64,000 nt of DNA. Source: Vibrio sp. AND4. GTDB lineage: Bacteria > Pseudomonadota > Gammaproteobacteria > Enterobacterales > Vibrionaceae. Each line of letters opens with the position of its first letter. Position 1 is the stretch's first letter. Where the stretch lies: the NCBI RefSeq assembly GCF_000171815.1, contig NZ_ABGR01000004.1, positions 186,001 through 250,000 of the forward strand, given 5' to 3'. Under the pieces are notes generated by a model. It saw only the letters and a program-made list of their open reading frames with translations, made no database searches and was not told the DNA's origin. The translations under genes and the position numbers were made by a program. Of this stretch, positions 1 through 9,560 are shown piece after piece.

Positions 1-563
1 AGATAGTCGTTGATGATGACGCGTGCTTTCTCAGCATCGATGCCTTGCGGGTTGAGCGTTCCGCGCAGCCAAATGCCATCGATCAGTGACGCAATACCAT
101 GCGCTACAAGCTCTGCTTGGTCGTTATCCAGCAAAGCTTTTAATTCTTTTTTTAGGTGAGAAAGGAGACGTCGTTCATTCACTCGTTGCAGACGTTTGAG
201 CTGCGCGTCATGCATGGAGTACGACCAAAATGCTAGCCAAGTTTTTGCCACTTGGTTCTCGGCTTGGAAACCCACAAAGTTACTATCGATGATGGCGTTA
301 ATACGCTGATAATACGCATCCGCTGGTAACTTGTTCAGGTTCTCTTTGACGGTATCAGAAAGCTGGCGCAGGATCTCACGCATTGTATCTTCTAGCAGAC
401 CATGCTTACCACCGAAATAGTGGTTAATGATCCCCGTTGATACCCCTGCTTCTTTGCTGATCAACGAGATACTCGCGGCGTGTAAACCAACTCTGTCGAT
501 GACCGACATCGTCGCTTTTACCAGCTGAGGTTTTCTGATTTCAGGCATCCCAACCTTGGGCAT
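1..563 (-). CDS. betI: BetI-type TetR-family repressor, 3' part missing
   Basis: Transcriptional repressor of the choline-to-glycine-betaine (bet) genes, a cytoplasmic DNA-binding protein released by choline. The ATG at 561-563 begins [19 protein letters not shown], followed by a TetR helix-turn-helix (about residues 10-55) containing [20 protein letters not shown], which is diagnostic of BetI. About 187 codons are present; the family is near 195-200 residues, so only the last few lie off the window edge. In vibrios betI normally heads betIBA-proXWV, so betB is expected just to the left. The AT-rich stretch before the start contains TTGAATGATTAGTTAA, a possible but weak operator. Confidence 0.9.
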   Translation of the reverse strand, partial: MPKVGMPEIRKPQLVKATMSVIDRVGLHAASISLISKEAGVSTGIINHYFGGKHGLLEDTMREILRQLSDTVKENLNKLPADAYYQRINAIIDSNFVGFQAENQVAKTWLAFWSYSMHDAQLKRLQRVNERRLLSHLKKELKALLDNDQAELVAHGIASLIDGIWLRGTLNPQGIDAEKARVIINDY

Positions 564-996
564 TTTTCATCCTTGTTATTTTTAATTGAATGATTAGTTA
601 AATATAAAATGCCTTAAATTTAATTCGAACTCAAACTAATTATCCAGTAAGAGTGATAGATTTAACCAAATAGATTCAACGAAACTATTGATTAATTATC
701 GGAGAAAACAAAATTTACCTATGTTAAAAAAACAAACCAAAAAGAACTTAATCTTTAAAAATCAAGAAGAAAGGTCTACAAAGATTAAGTTATAGAACCA
801 TTAAGTCATGCGAGTACTGTAATCTCCAAAAGGGAACATAAAGATAAATACGGTGAGAGCAAATAATTTAAGTGCATCTTACTTTTAGAGTTGCCAATTG
901 AGAAATGGGGTGTTTAATTGCCTGCTAAGACATCATCAGCAACTTTTCGCAAGCAAAAAGCCTTGATTACGAAGTGTGTCTTTACTACGGCGGAAT
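564..996. other. Non-coding gap between betI and the end of the tad operon
   Basis: About 430 bases with no supportable gene. It is AT-rich, holds the betI promoter region (564-700) on one side, and runs into the terminator of the tad operon on the other. A reading frame beginning at 974 on the plus strand is the antisense shadow of the secreted coiled-coil gene and is not called. Confidence 0.6.
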
Positions 997-1022
997 AAAA
1001 AAGAGCCGCAACAGCGGCCCTA
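997..1022 (-). terminator. Intrinsic terminator of the tad operon
   Basis: On the minus strand an 8-bp stem (AGGGCCGC / GCGGCTCT, one G-T wobble) with a TGTT loop is followed by six T residues. It lies 34 bases after the last gene of the tad transcription unit and plausibly ends the whole operon. Confidence 0.85.
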
Positions 1023-1055
1023 AAACAAATCTTCGGTGTAGCTCGATGGAGACGG

Positions 1056-2462
1056 CTAGCTCATGCTCACCATACAAATCAGTTTATTCTGCTCAAGCGT
1101 CTTACCCTGCTCTTGGTTTTTCACCGATGAATACACTGTACCCTTCTCTGTCCAATAGTTTCCTGATGGAAGGTCTGCATACTGTTCCAGATACTCATAA
1201 GCCTCTTTACTCGGCAAACTTGAGGATAGACTCTCACAATATTCTGTCGACTCCTCGCGGCTCAAGAAAACATCGCTATACTTCCGGTTTTTTTTGGACC
1301 TAGGCATTAGATAAGTGAACACTTCGTCTTTGAAGAGAACCTTGTTAGCGTAACGTTTAACGACTTGCTTTTTCGCTGAATTCACTTTAACCGTTGCTGG
1401 GGAAGGCAATAAACTCTCAGAAAACGTTGTGTTAGTACTGTCTTTGTCCATTGCTACTTCTGCGACTGGATTAGCGAGTGTCACTTGCTTTGGACTTGCC
1501 TTTTTTGAAAATGGAAAGAAGTAATCACCACCATTTTTGAGGTTTAGCTTGAGCGACTGAATTTTACCATTGTTCACAGCACGTACGCTGTAAATTCCAA
1601 TATAATTCCCAGTTACATCAACAACTTCACCACTTCCGACTTCTTGATCATTGATGTAGAACACCGTATTTTTCGAGTTTGAACGAAAAACAAAACGTAC
1701 TTTATCAAGATTTAATGCCTGCCTAAGCTCTATCTCTGTGTTTGCATTGTACGCATGTTTGTAACTTGCATCCGCAGTAAACGAGAGGTCACCATTCAAT
1801 CTTTGGGTCGCGTCCACCACTCTAAAACTCGTAAGTTGAGTACGTGACAAGCCACCTTTGCTCAGCACAAACGCGTTTTTAATGGAAGGAAGGTTTCGGT
1901 TCACACAAGTCGACAAACTCTCTGCAACGTTACACTGCAAATTCCCCTCGAAGGTATCATTTATAACTCGTTTTGACTCAGTCAAATGACGGGCTTTAAT
2001 ATTTTCATACAGCGCGAGAAGAGCATCATTTTTCGCTCGTTCAACCTGACTTGCTGCTTGCTGATCATCAGAGAGTGCACGTTTGGTTTCGATAAGTTCC
2101 TTGCCTGCCGTTTCAATTTGCTTTTTCATGGTGTTCACTTTCGCAGACATATTTCGCAAAGTAAGAATCAGCGACTCGTCGTAAACACCATCCACTAATT
2201 TGTCTTTCAAACGACTTGAGTCCGATTTGATCCTATCGACACTATTGATCAATTTGATCTTGGTGGATTCAATTTCAGCATTCAGTTTATTGTAATGGGC
2301 AATATTTTCATCAACACCAAGAGCACCGAAGTCTTGCTCATAAGCAGTATTAATACGGTTTAATTCATCTTGCTCATCAAAGTTAATCAACTCCGAGGCA
2401 GAAGCGCCGCCGCTCCATACCATACCCACCATGATCGCTATTATTGTTCGTGATCTACGCAC
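1056..2462 (-). CDS. Secreted coiled-coil protein at the end of the tad operon, function unknown
   Basis: Last gene of the tad transcription unit. The best start is the GTG at 2460-2462: it has GGAG five bases upstream and begins directly with a signal peptide (VRRSRTIIAIMVGMVWSGG, cleavage near ASA-SE); the longer frame back to 2522 opens with TTG and lacks a ribosome site. After the signal peptide, about residues 25-150 are rich in E/K/L/A heptads and probably form a coiled coil. The rest is a predicted globular domain with Cys residues at NLQCNVAESLSTC and near the C-terminus. It follows the OmpA-like gene by about 80 bases from this start. I recognise no family. Position and export suggest an envelope accessory of this Tad machine, perhaps an adhesin or outer-membrane partner; that is inference. 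Confidence 0.7.
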   Translation of the reverse strand: MRRSRTIIAIMVGMVWSGGASASELINFDEQDELNRINTAYEQDFGALGVDENIAHYNKLNAEIESTKIKLINSVDRIKSDSSRLKDKLVDGVYDESLILTLRNMSAKVNTMKKQIETAGKELIETKRALSDDQQAASQVERAKNDALLALYENIKARHLTESKRVINDTFEGNLQCNVAESLSTCVNRNLPSIKNAFVLSKGGLSRTQLTSFRVVDATQRLNGDLSFTADASYKHAYNANTEIELRQALNLDKVRFVFRSNSKNTVFYINDQEVGSGEVVDVTGNYIGIYSVRAVNNGKIQSLKLNLKNGGDYFFPFSKKASPKQVTLANPVAEVAMDKDSTNTTFSESLLPSPATVKVNSAKKQVVKRYANKVLFKDEVFTYLMPRSKKNRKYSDVFLSREESTEYCESLSSSLPSKEAYEYLEQYADLPSGNYWTEKGTVYSSVKNQEQGKTLEQNKLICMVSMS

Positions 2463-2544
2463 GGTCACTCCAGTTTGCCCCACCGATACACCTTTTAACA
2501 CTTCACCTTGCATATGGGGCAAGGTGAAGCTCTATAATTGAAAA

Positions 2545-3195
2545 CTAATCTGCTGGCTTCACCGCATCTTTGTCAGCAACCCATATTTCTACACGCCTGT
2601 TTTGCGCTCTTCCCTCAGGCGTTGCATTAGACGCCATAGGCTCACTCTCACCAAAGGAGCGCACAACAATATTGTTGTTGTCGACACCGGCATTGGTCAG
2701 GCCATTTGATGCGGCCAATGCTCTTCGCAGGCCTAGGTCCTGATTGTACCCGTCTGAGCCTTTGTTGTCTGTATGTCCATCCACAGTAATTGCACTGTCA
2801 CGCTTATTTAAAGAACTCGCAAGTTGCTTAAGTGCCTTTTTGCCCATCGGCGTTAAGCTGGAGTGATCAAAACCAAAGTGCAAGCGCGCAACCAAACCCT
2901 CTCCGGTATGATGCTTATCTTGATTGCTGATCCAAGTCATACACCCAGATTTATCCAGCCCAAGCTTCGACTTCTCTGCCAAGGCTTGTTTTAGTTCTCC
3001 GCTATCAGACTGTTGTTCGATCTGTAGAAAACTCTGTCGATGTTGAGCAATCCCGACAACGTTATCTACACTCACACTATGTTGATACTCGCTGAACGTG
3101 TTATCGCAATAGACGCTTACCCCATCCTCCGCCTTAACAAAAAGGCTAAATGGCAGCGTTGAAATAGCGACGGCACCAATGACTAACTTCTTCAT
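2545..3195 (-). CDS. OmpA-family peptidoglycan-binding protein linked to the Tad operon
   Basis: 216 residues. An N-terminal signal peptide (MKKLVIGAVAISTLPFSLFVKA) is followed by a short region with two Cys and then a C-terminal OmpA-like domain (about residues 100-210). Landmarks are LHFGFDHSSLTPMGKKAL, VDGHTDNKGSD and GRAQNRRVEIWV; the Asp and Arg of TD..G and NRRVE normally contact diaminopimelate in peptidoglycan. The protein therefore probably sits in the periplasm or outer membrane, tied to the cell wall. It lies 8 bases after tadG, so it is co-transcribed. Several Vibrio tad loci carry an OmpA-family gene after tadG; a role anchoring the pilus apparatus to the wall is inferred. Confidence 0.85.
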   Translation of the reverse strand: MKKLVIGAVAISTLPFSLFVKAEDGVSVYCDNTFSEYQHSVSVDNVVGIAQHRQSFLQIEQQSDSGELKQALAEKSKLGLDKSGCMTWISNQDKHHTGEGLVARLHFGFDHSSLTPMGKKALKQLASSLNKRDSAITVDGHTDNKGSDGYNQDLGLRRALAASNGLTNAGVDNNNIVVRSFGESEPMASNATPEGRAQNRRVEIWVADKDAVKPAD

Positions 3196-3203
3196 ATTTT
3201 CCT

Positions 3204-4778
3204 CTAGTACAACTTAGTTATTCCGCTTGATTTTGAGCCTTTACCAATAAGCTCTTCAATCTTCTCGATCAATTCGTCAACGTCATGTACATCAATGATG
3301 TCTTGTTCAGAGTCAAGCACGCATTGTTTAAAAGCATCTTGCTGAGTTGCATGAAAGTCGATACCAATAAACCCTATATATAAACCTGGAATCTTATCCC
3401 TCGCCTTGTCGCACATACCTGCTTTAACCAATGATTTAAGAATGCCGTTGTCGTGTGGAGTTTCTTCTCCATCGCTCAAAATAAACATAATTTTCAGTTT
3501 ATCATTATAGGCTTGCAGTTCTTGTTGATCAGAACCATCAGGTTTACCATCATATAAAATCTGAGAGCCTCTTAATATGCCTTGGAACGCTGCAGTAGCG
3601 CCGTTTGCCCACATCAAATCAATAGCTTTTATCTCTTCAGAACGATTAGTTAAACTAATATTATTAAACTGTAATTCGTCGAAATCTTCAGGTACACCGA
3701 ATAGCTTAATATCAGGAGCTACACGATAATAGTTTGATTTTTCCTTAGACTTGTCAATAAACATTGTGTTCACCGATTCGTCAACATCAACATATTCAGC
3801 TGAATCCATGAACCCCCAGTCAATTCCATAAGATGGTAATGTATGATATTCAAGTACATCAATAGCACGCTTAGCTTCTAGGTGACGCTCCTGACGAGGG
3901 GCCTCACAAAAATTTGAATTGGTAGCACAATTTTTGATCTCTTCCGATCTAAATCGAGTCCAATAATCCCAGTCAACACCTTTGTATGACACACTTGATA
4001 TGTCGGTTTTATAATTATCTTTGTATTTAAGTTGGCTAGTTGCATATACGCTAGAGCCTCTCTTTTCTCTTGTTCGAGAATTAAACGGTACAAACCCGAC
4101 TCGATTCTTAAGCTTGTCTGCCGTATAGCCATCTTCCTGATCATGGCAGACTGGCTTCAACTCCCCTTCAACAAATTCATTTCGCACATCTTGACAAATA
4201 AACTTATTCGATATTGCACGAATCGCGGTTTTCAAATCATCAATTTTCTTATTCCCATTAGGATCCATCCAATCGAAGTTCATCGAGCCCGAAAAATCGG
4301 ACACAAAAACAATATCGATATTTTTCCCGCCTACGGAGCTCAAATACTTTCTGGCTAAAGAGCGGCCAGCGATATCCTGCGTCTCATCAAACGAAGGGAT
4401 AAAACTATTGGCGAACCATGAATCATGCGTCGTGGTCGCGTTCACTGTGTATTGAATAAAATCAGCCGCTTCCTCATTTCGAGAATTCCCCGGTTCACGT
4501 CGCTCAGCTTGAACGTTGATGGATTTAATGTCGCGGACATAGCTTCTAACGTAATTCTCGGCCATTACTGAAGCAGCTCCAGGTTTGTCTTCAATCGTCA
4601 CAGCTAAGGCCGCCGCTTCAGCAGAATCTCTTAATCGACTGCTTTCTTGAATATAACGTGTCCCCTCAACGGCCCAAAAAGTAATGCCCATGATAGGTAC
4701 CAGCAATAAGGCCATCCATATAGCAGCAACCCCTTTCTGTTTGTGTAAACTTCGATTCTGGTAAGAATGCGTTCTCAT
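3204..4778 (-). CDS. tadG: TadG, pseudopilin-like protein with von Willebrand A domain
   Basis: Minor pilin-like or surface component of the Tad secretion machine. The start is taken at the ATG at 4776-4778, four bases after tadF ends and giving MRTHSYQNRSLHKQKGVAAI; the longer frame to 4913 only overlaps tadF. Residues about 15-45 form the single hydrophobic TadE/F/G-type N-terminal helix (GVAAIWMALLLVPIMGITFW). A VWA domain follows with the MIDAS motif DFSGSM at about residue 160 and a long insertion rich in charged residues. Length (524 aa) is normal for vibrio TadG. It probably lies in the inner membrane or periplasm and acts with TadE and TadF. Confidence 0.88.
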   Translation of the reverse strand: MRTHSYQNRSLHKQKGVAAIWMALLLVPIMGITFWAVEGTRYIQESSRLRDSAEAAALAVTIEDKPGAASVMAENYVRSYVRDIKSINVQAERREPGNSRNEEAADFIQYTVNATTTHDSWFANSFIPSFDETQDIAGRSLARKYLSSVGGKNIDIVFVSDFSGSMNFDWMDPNGNKKIDDLKTAIRAISNKFICQDVRNEFVEGELKPVCHDQEDGYTADKLKNRVGFVPFNSRTREKRGSSVYATSQLKYKDNYKTDISSVSYKGVDWDYWTRFRSEEIKNCATNSNFCEAPRQERHLEAKRAIDVLEYHTLPSYGIDWGFMDSAEYVDVDESVNTMFIDKSKEKSNYYRVAPDIKLFGVPEDFDELQFNNISLTNRSEEIKAIDLMWANGATAAFQGILRGSQILYDGKPDGSDQQELQAYNDKLKIMFILSDGEETPHDNGILKSLVKAGMCDKARDKIPGLYIGFIGIDFHATQQDAFKQCVLDSEQDIIDVHDVDELIEKIEELIGKGSKSSGITKLY

Positions 4779-4782
4779 TTCG

Positions 4783-5343
4783 TTATCTCCCCGGCATGAT
4801 TGAAGAGGTACTAATGGTGACTGTTGTACTGTTACCACCGTTAAAGAAAGGTTTGAACCAAGAGATCTGCTCCTCACAGAGGCTAACTCGATATAATGGG
4901 TACACAACATCATCGTCTACTGGGGCCAAATTTGCGTGAGGCCGAATGGAGTCTCTATTACAATTTAGGTTCTTATATTTGGAGCTGTAGAATACGGCCA
5001 CGTCAGCTTTATTGGTGAGAGACTCTATTTTAATCGCGACATCGTCTACTGGCGTATCAAGCATTCGGCTGGCAGCTTTCTTTAGATCCAACAAATCTTT
5101 TTCGGTGACCGATAGATTTTCCCCTGCCAAAACATCCGCATTAAAATAACGAGTGCGTTCTTTCAGGACATTTACCAAAGAGAAGCTGGCTCGATCAAGC
5201 TTTGCACGGACAAGCAGCTGGTGACTCAAATCAGCACCAAACAAATACACCCCCCACAACGCAGTAATTACAAAGATTAGCTCAATCGTAAATGAGCCTT
5301 TTTGACTCTTTATTGACAACATTGATCGTTTATGGTGCATCAT
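4783..5343 (-). CDS. tadF: TadF, minor pseudopilin
   Basis: 186 residues. It has a short basic N-terminus, the prepilin-like segment KGSFTIELIFVITALWGVYL and a periplasmic domain with two Cys (LNCNRD, VSLCEEQ). TadF-type pseudopilins are processed by the prepilin peptidase and prime or regulate Flp pilus assembly. The chosen start is the ATGATG at 5338-5343, preceded by AAGGGTGG; it overlaps the end of tadE by 14 bases, which points to translational coupling. A start at 5358 is possible but has no better ribosome site. Confidence 0.85.
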   Translation of the reverse strand: MMHHKRSMLSIKSQKGSFTIELIFVITALWGVYLFGADLSHQLLVRAKLDRASFSLVNVLKERTRYFNADVLAGENLSVTEKDLLDLKKAASRMLDTPVDDVAIKIESLTNKADVAVFYSSKYKNLNCNRDSIRPHANLAPVDDDVVYPLYRVSLCEEQISWFKPFFNGGNSTTVTISTSSIMPGR

Positions 5344-5812
5344 TTTGCCACCCTTCATGCTCTAAGTTCAGGACCATAGTTCTTGATATATCGCTATCTC
5401 CGGCGCCCGATAGTCTAAACATCGGAGAATAACTATAAGTCACGGTAATCTCCGCGAGGTCATAGCTGGAGCCCAAATCCTCTTCAGTGACTCCGTTACC
5501 CACAATAAAATCGTTGTAGCTTAGAAAATAGCGACCTGTAATATTGAACCGTGAGGGATCAACTAAAAAATGCCACAAGTTATTTTCTTGTTCGATCAAA
5601 GAGCGGAACGTCTCTTTATACCTCTCGTGGACACTATTGCCTTGATAAATTTTGGTATTTCTGATCGTTTCTCGAAGTGCATATTCCGTCATGTTGACAA
5701 CGTAAATTTTGTAACACGACTCAAAAATAGCGAAAGTAACAAAAAACAAAACGATCGCGCCCATCACAAATTCAATCGACGTCACACCTTTATGTTTGTA
5801 CAGGCTCCTCAT
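5330..5812 (-). CDS. tadE: TadE, minor pseudopilin
   Basis: 160 residues beginning MRSLYKHKGVTSIEFVMGAI. The GVTSIEFV motif is the TadE prepilin signature: G before the cleavage site and E at +5, followed by a hydrophobic helix (AIVLFFVTFAIFE). The ATG overlaps the TGA of tadD (TGATG), so the two are translationally coupled. The TTG three bases upstream is a less likely start. It is predicted to be processed by TadV and to work with TadF and TadG at the base of the Flp pilus. Confidence 0.88.
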   Translation of the reverse strand: MRSLYKHKGVTSIEFVMGAIVLFFVTFAIFESCYKIYVVNMTEYALRETIRNTKIYQGNSVHERYKETFRSLIEQENNLWHFLVDPSRFNITGRYFLSYNDFIVGNGVTEEDLGSSYDLAEITVTYSYSPMFRLSGAGDSDISRTMVLNLEHEGWQNDAP

Positions 5813-6534
5813 CAATAACTCCCGGTTTGAGTTAATTCATTGGCAATACTGACCACCTCTTGGTCCGAGAAATCGCCTTTAAGTAGTTTTCTGGCTGCGT
5901 CCACTTTTTGAGCCTTGATTAAGGCGATCGCTAAGTTGGCTTTAACCACTTTATTAGATGGGTGATCTTTTAAGATGGGGGTGAGCGTTACTATCGCCTG
6001 CTCGAATTCACCATTTGCCATTTGGATCATCGCGATGTTGTTTTTAATCACAAGATCGTCGTAGCCTTTTAAACGGGCTTCGTTTAGTTCTTGGTAAGCG
6101 TCGTCATATTGACCCAGCTTGGTATAGGACACTGCGAGCAAAACATGCACTTGCCCAGATGCATTGCCAGACTCAATGGAAGCCAAATAGGCAGAGATAG
6201 CGTCAGAAGTATTGTCTTTTGCATCAAAAACCTGCCCCGCTAACTGATACAAGCTTGGCGTTTTAACGCCTTCTTTTTGTAAATGCTGAACATAAAAATC
6301 GGCCGATTCGATATCTCCTTTGTGAAAATACGCCAATGCCAATTCTTCTTTTACTTTTGGATCTTGAGAGCCTTGCTCTAGCATGGACTTATAGTGACTG
6401 ATTAAGCCATCATAATTTTCCACTTTTTCCATGTTATTGACTTCGCCTTGTTTCTGGTTTTGCGAAGATGTCGATTGACAACCCGCCAATACACCCAACG
6501 TAAACAAGACGATAGAAATACGTTTTCCAATCAC
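5812..6534 (-). CDS. tadD: TadD, TPR lipoprotein (pilotin-like)
   Basis: 240 residues. An N-terminal lipoprotein signal ends in LAGCQS, so the mature protein starts at Cys19 and is probably anchored in the outer membrane. Residues about 45-230 are helical repeats of tetratricopeptide type (for example LALAYFHKGDIESADFYV and LLAVSYTKLGQYDDAYQEL). TadD proteins are thought to help the secretin RcpA assemble. It sits 11 bases after tadC and overlaps tadE. Confidence 0.88.
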   Translation of the reverse strand: MIGKRISIVLFTLGVLAGCQSTSSQNQKQGEVNNMEKVENYDGLISHYKSMLEQGSQDPKVKEELALAYFHKGDIESADFYVQHLQKEGVKTPSLYQLAGQVFDAKDNTSDAISAYLASIESGNASGQVHVLLAVSYTKLGQYDDAYQELNEARLKGYDDLVIKNNIAMIQMANGEFEQAIVTLTPILKDHPSNKVVKANLAIALIKAQKVDAARKLLKGDFSDQEVVSIANELTQTGSY

Positions 6535-6545
6535 CGGCTATACCT

Positions 6546-7388
6546 CTATTTATTGAAATTCATTTGCATGATGCCCGGCGCGAGAATCAGAATAACAATT
6601 GGAAACATGATGAATATAATCAAAGGTAGGCTCATCTTCGCAGAGAGTTTGCCGACCTTTTCTTCCACGGTAAGAATTTGCATTTTCCGCATGTCCTCCG
6701 CGAGATCACTCAAAATTTGAGCCACAGAAGTACCATGTTGTAGGTTCTGAATAATCGTCAGCACAAAGCTCCGTACCGGTGGTGTCGGTATTCGCTCACT
6801 TAGGTCGGTTAATGCCTTTTCTAACCCTTGTATTTTCGCGGAATCCGATGTGCGTTTAATTTGGTAACAAAGATCTGAATCAAATTCGGCGAGTTCTTTA
6901 CCTAGATACACTAATGCGGCTTCAATCGTCATGCCGGTTTGGACACAAACAGACATCATATCCAGCAAATACGGTAATTGAGCAGACGTTTTTCTAATCA
7001 GCATTTTGCGCCGCATTTGCAGCAACGAATCAGGGCCCAGAATGACTACGATAAGACCAACCATAATAGCGATTAGTTGGTTGCTCTGCTTCATATCAGA
7101 CAAGAATACGCCCCCAAACACCAACGCTAATACCAATAACTTGGCCGGAAAATAAAACTTTGCCCACTCAGTGTTGTAATAGCCAGCCTGAACCAGCTTC
7201 TGTTCTAACTCTTTGCGATGTTCTTTGCCAAAACGTACAAAAAATCGATTAACACTGGAAGGTGCACGGTGTACGTTTCCATCTACATACAACGCAATTT
7301 TCTTGCGACGTTGTTCTGTACGAAATGAATCGAATAACAAAATAAGTAATACTACGAAAAGTACAATAAACGCAGTCAATAACATCAT
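6546..7388 (-). CDS. tadC: TadC, inner-membrane platform protein
   Basis: 280 residues, GspF/T2SSF family. The start at the ATGATG at 7383-7388 overlaps the tadB stop. Hydrophobic segments lie near residues 4-20, 85-120 and at the C-terminus (LPLIIFIMFPIVILIL). The cytoplasmic T2SSF domain contains LLDMMSVCVQTGMTIEAAL. TadB and TadC form the inner-membrane platform driven by the TadA ATPase. An upstream start at 7415 is possible but lies inside tadB. Confidence 0.9.
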   Translation of the reverse strand: MMLLTAFIVLFVVLLILLFDSFRTEQRRKKIALYVDGNVHRAPSSVNRFFVRFGKEHRKELEQKLVQAGYYNTEWAKFYFPAKLLVLALVFGGVFLSDMKQSNQLIAIMVGLIVVILGPDSLLQMRRKMLIRKTSAQLPYLLDMMSVCVQTGMTIEAALVYLGKELAEFDSDLCYQIKRTSDSAKIQGLEKALTDLSERIPTPPVRSFVLTIIQNLQHGTSVAQILSDLAEDMRKMQILTVEEKVGKLSAKMSLPLIIFIMFPIVILILAPGIMQMNFNK

Positions 7389-8287
7389 ACACGCACGCCT
7401 CGCACCAATAACCAAACGATAAGCAAACCGAGAAATTCGCTGCCAAGCACATAAAACAGTACAATTCGCCCTGATGGATCATGCAGAACAAAGTTCAGGT
7501 TATCCGGGTTTATGTAATTAAGGATGATCATGAATATCACGGGAATTGCCGCTACGATTTTCGCTGAGATTCTCGCTTCCGACGTCATCGCCATTTTCTT
7601 TTTATCTAACGTTCTTGCATCGACGAGTACACGAATTAAACGAGCTAACACACCTTTTAGTTGACCACCTCTGGCAATGTTCGCTCTTAGTGTCACAGCA
7701 AAAAACAAAAACTCTGGATACGGGTAGTTCTTGCACGAGCGTTGCAGCACCACCTCCGGAGTCTCGCCTAATTTAAGTCGGTCGCCCATTAACTTAAATT
7801 CAACACCAATCGGATCATTCATCACATCACCGACATAACTGATAGCTTGCATTAAGCTGTCACCTGCCGTTATCGCACTCATCAGAATGTTTAAAGCATC
7901 TGGAAAGGTGTTTTCAAAATTTGTGCGTCTTTTTTTCACCAAATAACGGTAGCCAAGTACGGTCAATAACACTGACAGAGCGACAACAATGAAGATGTTG
8001 GAGAACAACAGCAACTTAAAAACAATGTACCAAGAAGCAATGAAGCTACCTGTGATATACAAAGCGATATACAAAGACGAACGAGGCCCCAAGACTTTCA
8101 GAGTTGGTGAAATCACCTCTTTGAGCTTTTGCCAGTTTTGTTTGTGCACCAGAGATTTCACGTTGATAGCGTTGAAACTTTCCGCTTCAGCTTGTTCAAT
8201 ATTGAAAAACTCATCCACGTTTTTGACCTTTGAATCTCGGACCAAAAGCAAAACCAAGGCAAAAAGGATCAGCGAGAGCCAAAGCAT
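7385..8287 (-). CDS. tadB: TadB, inner-membrane platform protein
   Basis: 300 residues of GspF/T2SSF type. It has an N-terminal membrane segment (MLWLSLILFALVLLLV), a pair of central segments (about residues 80-115), the cytoplasmic helical domain with FPDALNILMSAITAGDSLMQ, and two C-terminal membrane segments. One base separates it from tadA, and it overlaps tadC by four bases. It partners TadC around the TadA hexamer. Confidence 0.9.
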   Translation of the reverse strand: MLWLSLILFALVLLLVRDSKVKNVDEFFNIEQAEAESFNAINVKSLVHKQNWQKLKEVISPTLKVLGPRSSLYIALYITGSFIASWYIVFKLLLFSNIFIVVALSVLLTVLGYRYLVKKRRTNFENTFPDALNILMSAITAGDSLMQAISYVGDVMNDPIGVEFKLMGDRLKLGETPEVVLQRSCKNYPYPEFLFFAVTLRANIARGGQLKGVLARLIRVLVDARTLDKKKMAMTSEARISAKIVAAIPVIFMIILNYINPDNLNFVLHDPSGRIVLFYVLGSEFLGLLIVWLLVRGVRV

Positions 8288-8288
8288 G

Positions 8289-9560
8289 CTATACCCCCTT
8301 AAATGATGCCATCAACTCATCATAAAGCCCGAAAAATTGGGCTTTTTTCACAAGCTCAGATCGTTGCATTATACCGTCAGTGACAAAGTCGCCCTTAACG
8401 GTTTCCCCAAAGTGAGCATCGTCATAACGGAAGCGGTAGATCTCTTCCATCACCACACTGTCCCCTTCCATACCTACGATTTCGGAAATACTGGTGATCT
8501 TACGGGAACCGTCGCGCAGTCGGTTAACCTGAACGATTAAGTGCACTGCACTGACGATCGTTCTCCGAATCGCATCAAGGGGCTGGCCTAAATTCGCCAT
8601 CATAACCATAGATTCGACACGAGCAATTGCGTCACGTGGTGTATTAGCGTGCAGCGTAGACATCGAACCATCGTGCCCGGTATTCATCGCTTGTAACATT
8701 TCAAATGCTTCAGAGCCACGACACTCACCCAGAATGATGCGGTCTGGGCGCATACGCAGCGCGTTAATGACCAAATCACGCTGATTCACTGCTCCGGTTT
8801 GTTCGACACTGGAAGCTCGGGTTTCCAATCGGACCAAGTTTGGTATTTGTAAGCGCAATTCGGCGGCATCCTCAATCGTGAGAATACGCTCATCCTCAGC
8901 AATGTATTGAGATAACGCATTAAGTAACGTTGTTTTACCAGAGCCTGTACCACCAGAGATTAGGATGTTCATTCGACAACGAGACGCAATCATCAGTACT
9001 CTGGCCATATCTTGAGACATAGCACCAAAGCCAATCAAATCCTCGAAGCCAATGTTTTGCTCTCTGAATTTACGGATAGAAATAGAGGTTCCATCCAAAG
9101 CAATCGGCGGAATAACAATATTAACACGACTGCCATCCTCAAGCCTTGCGTCGACGGTCGGGGACAATTCATCCACGCGACGACCAATACGTGACGCGAT
9201 ACGTTTCGCGATCGACAGTAATTGTTCTTCATTTACAAATGTGATGTCTGACTTTTGTACCTTACCGTGCCGCTCAAAAAAGATATTGTCTGGGCCGTTA
9301 ACCATGATGTCTGAGATTGACTGATCTTCAACCAGTGGCTGGAGCGGTCCCAATCCAAATAGCTCATCAATCAAACTTTTTACCAAGCCTGACTTCATCA
9401 TTGAGGTGATCGGACGCTGGTAGCTGTTTGCCAACAGATCAACCGCAGATTGTATCTGTGTTTCAAGGTCGCGACGGCTCATTTTCTGAACCGCTTCGGC
9501 GTCTAGCGCTTCAAATATTTGCCCGCGAAACGTTAGGTATAGATCTTTATTAGAACTCAT
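8289..9560 (-). CDS. tadA: TadA, pilus assembly/retraction ATPase
   Basis: 423 residues, CpaF/TadA branch of the type II/IV secretion ATPases. Visible motifs are Walker A SGGTGSGKTTLLN (about residue 205), an Asp box near ILTIEDAAELRL, Walker B RIILGECRGSEAFE and the His box GHDGSMSTLHANTPRDA. In family members studied, one TadA hexamer powers both extension and retraction, since tad loci lack a PilT. It overlaps tadZ by four bases. Confidence 0.95.
   Translation of the reverse strand: MSSNKDLYLTFRGQIFEALDAEAVQKMSRRDLETQIQSAVDLLANSYQRPITSMMKSGLVKSLIDELFGLGPLQPLVEDQSISDIMVNGPDNIFFERHGKVQKSDITFVNEEQLLSIAKRIASRIGRRVDELSPTVDARLEDGSRVNIVIPPIALDGTSISIRKFREQNIGFEDLIGFGAMSQDMARVLMIASRCRMNILISGGTGSGKTTLLNALSQYIAEDERILTIEDAAELRLQIPNLVRLETRASSVEQTGAVNQRDLVINALRMRPDRIILGECRGSEAFEMLQAMNTGHDGSMSTLHANTPRDAIARVESMVMMANLGQPLDAIRRTIVSAVHLIVQVNRLRDGSRKITSISEIVGMEGDSVVMEEIYRFRYDDAHFGETVKGDFVTDGIMQRSELVKKAQFFGLYDELMASFKGV

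Noticed and set aside
974..1303. Plus-strand 109-codon frame
   Set aside because: Antisense to the secreted coiled-coil gene and crossing the terminator; no ribosome site.
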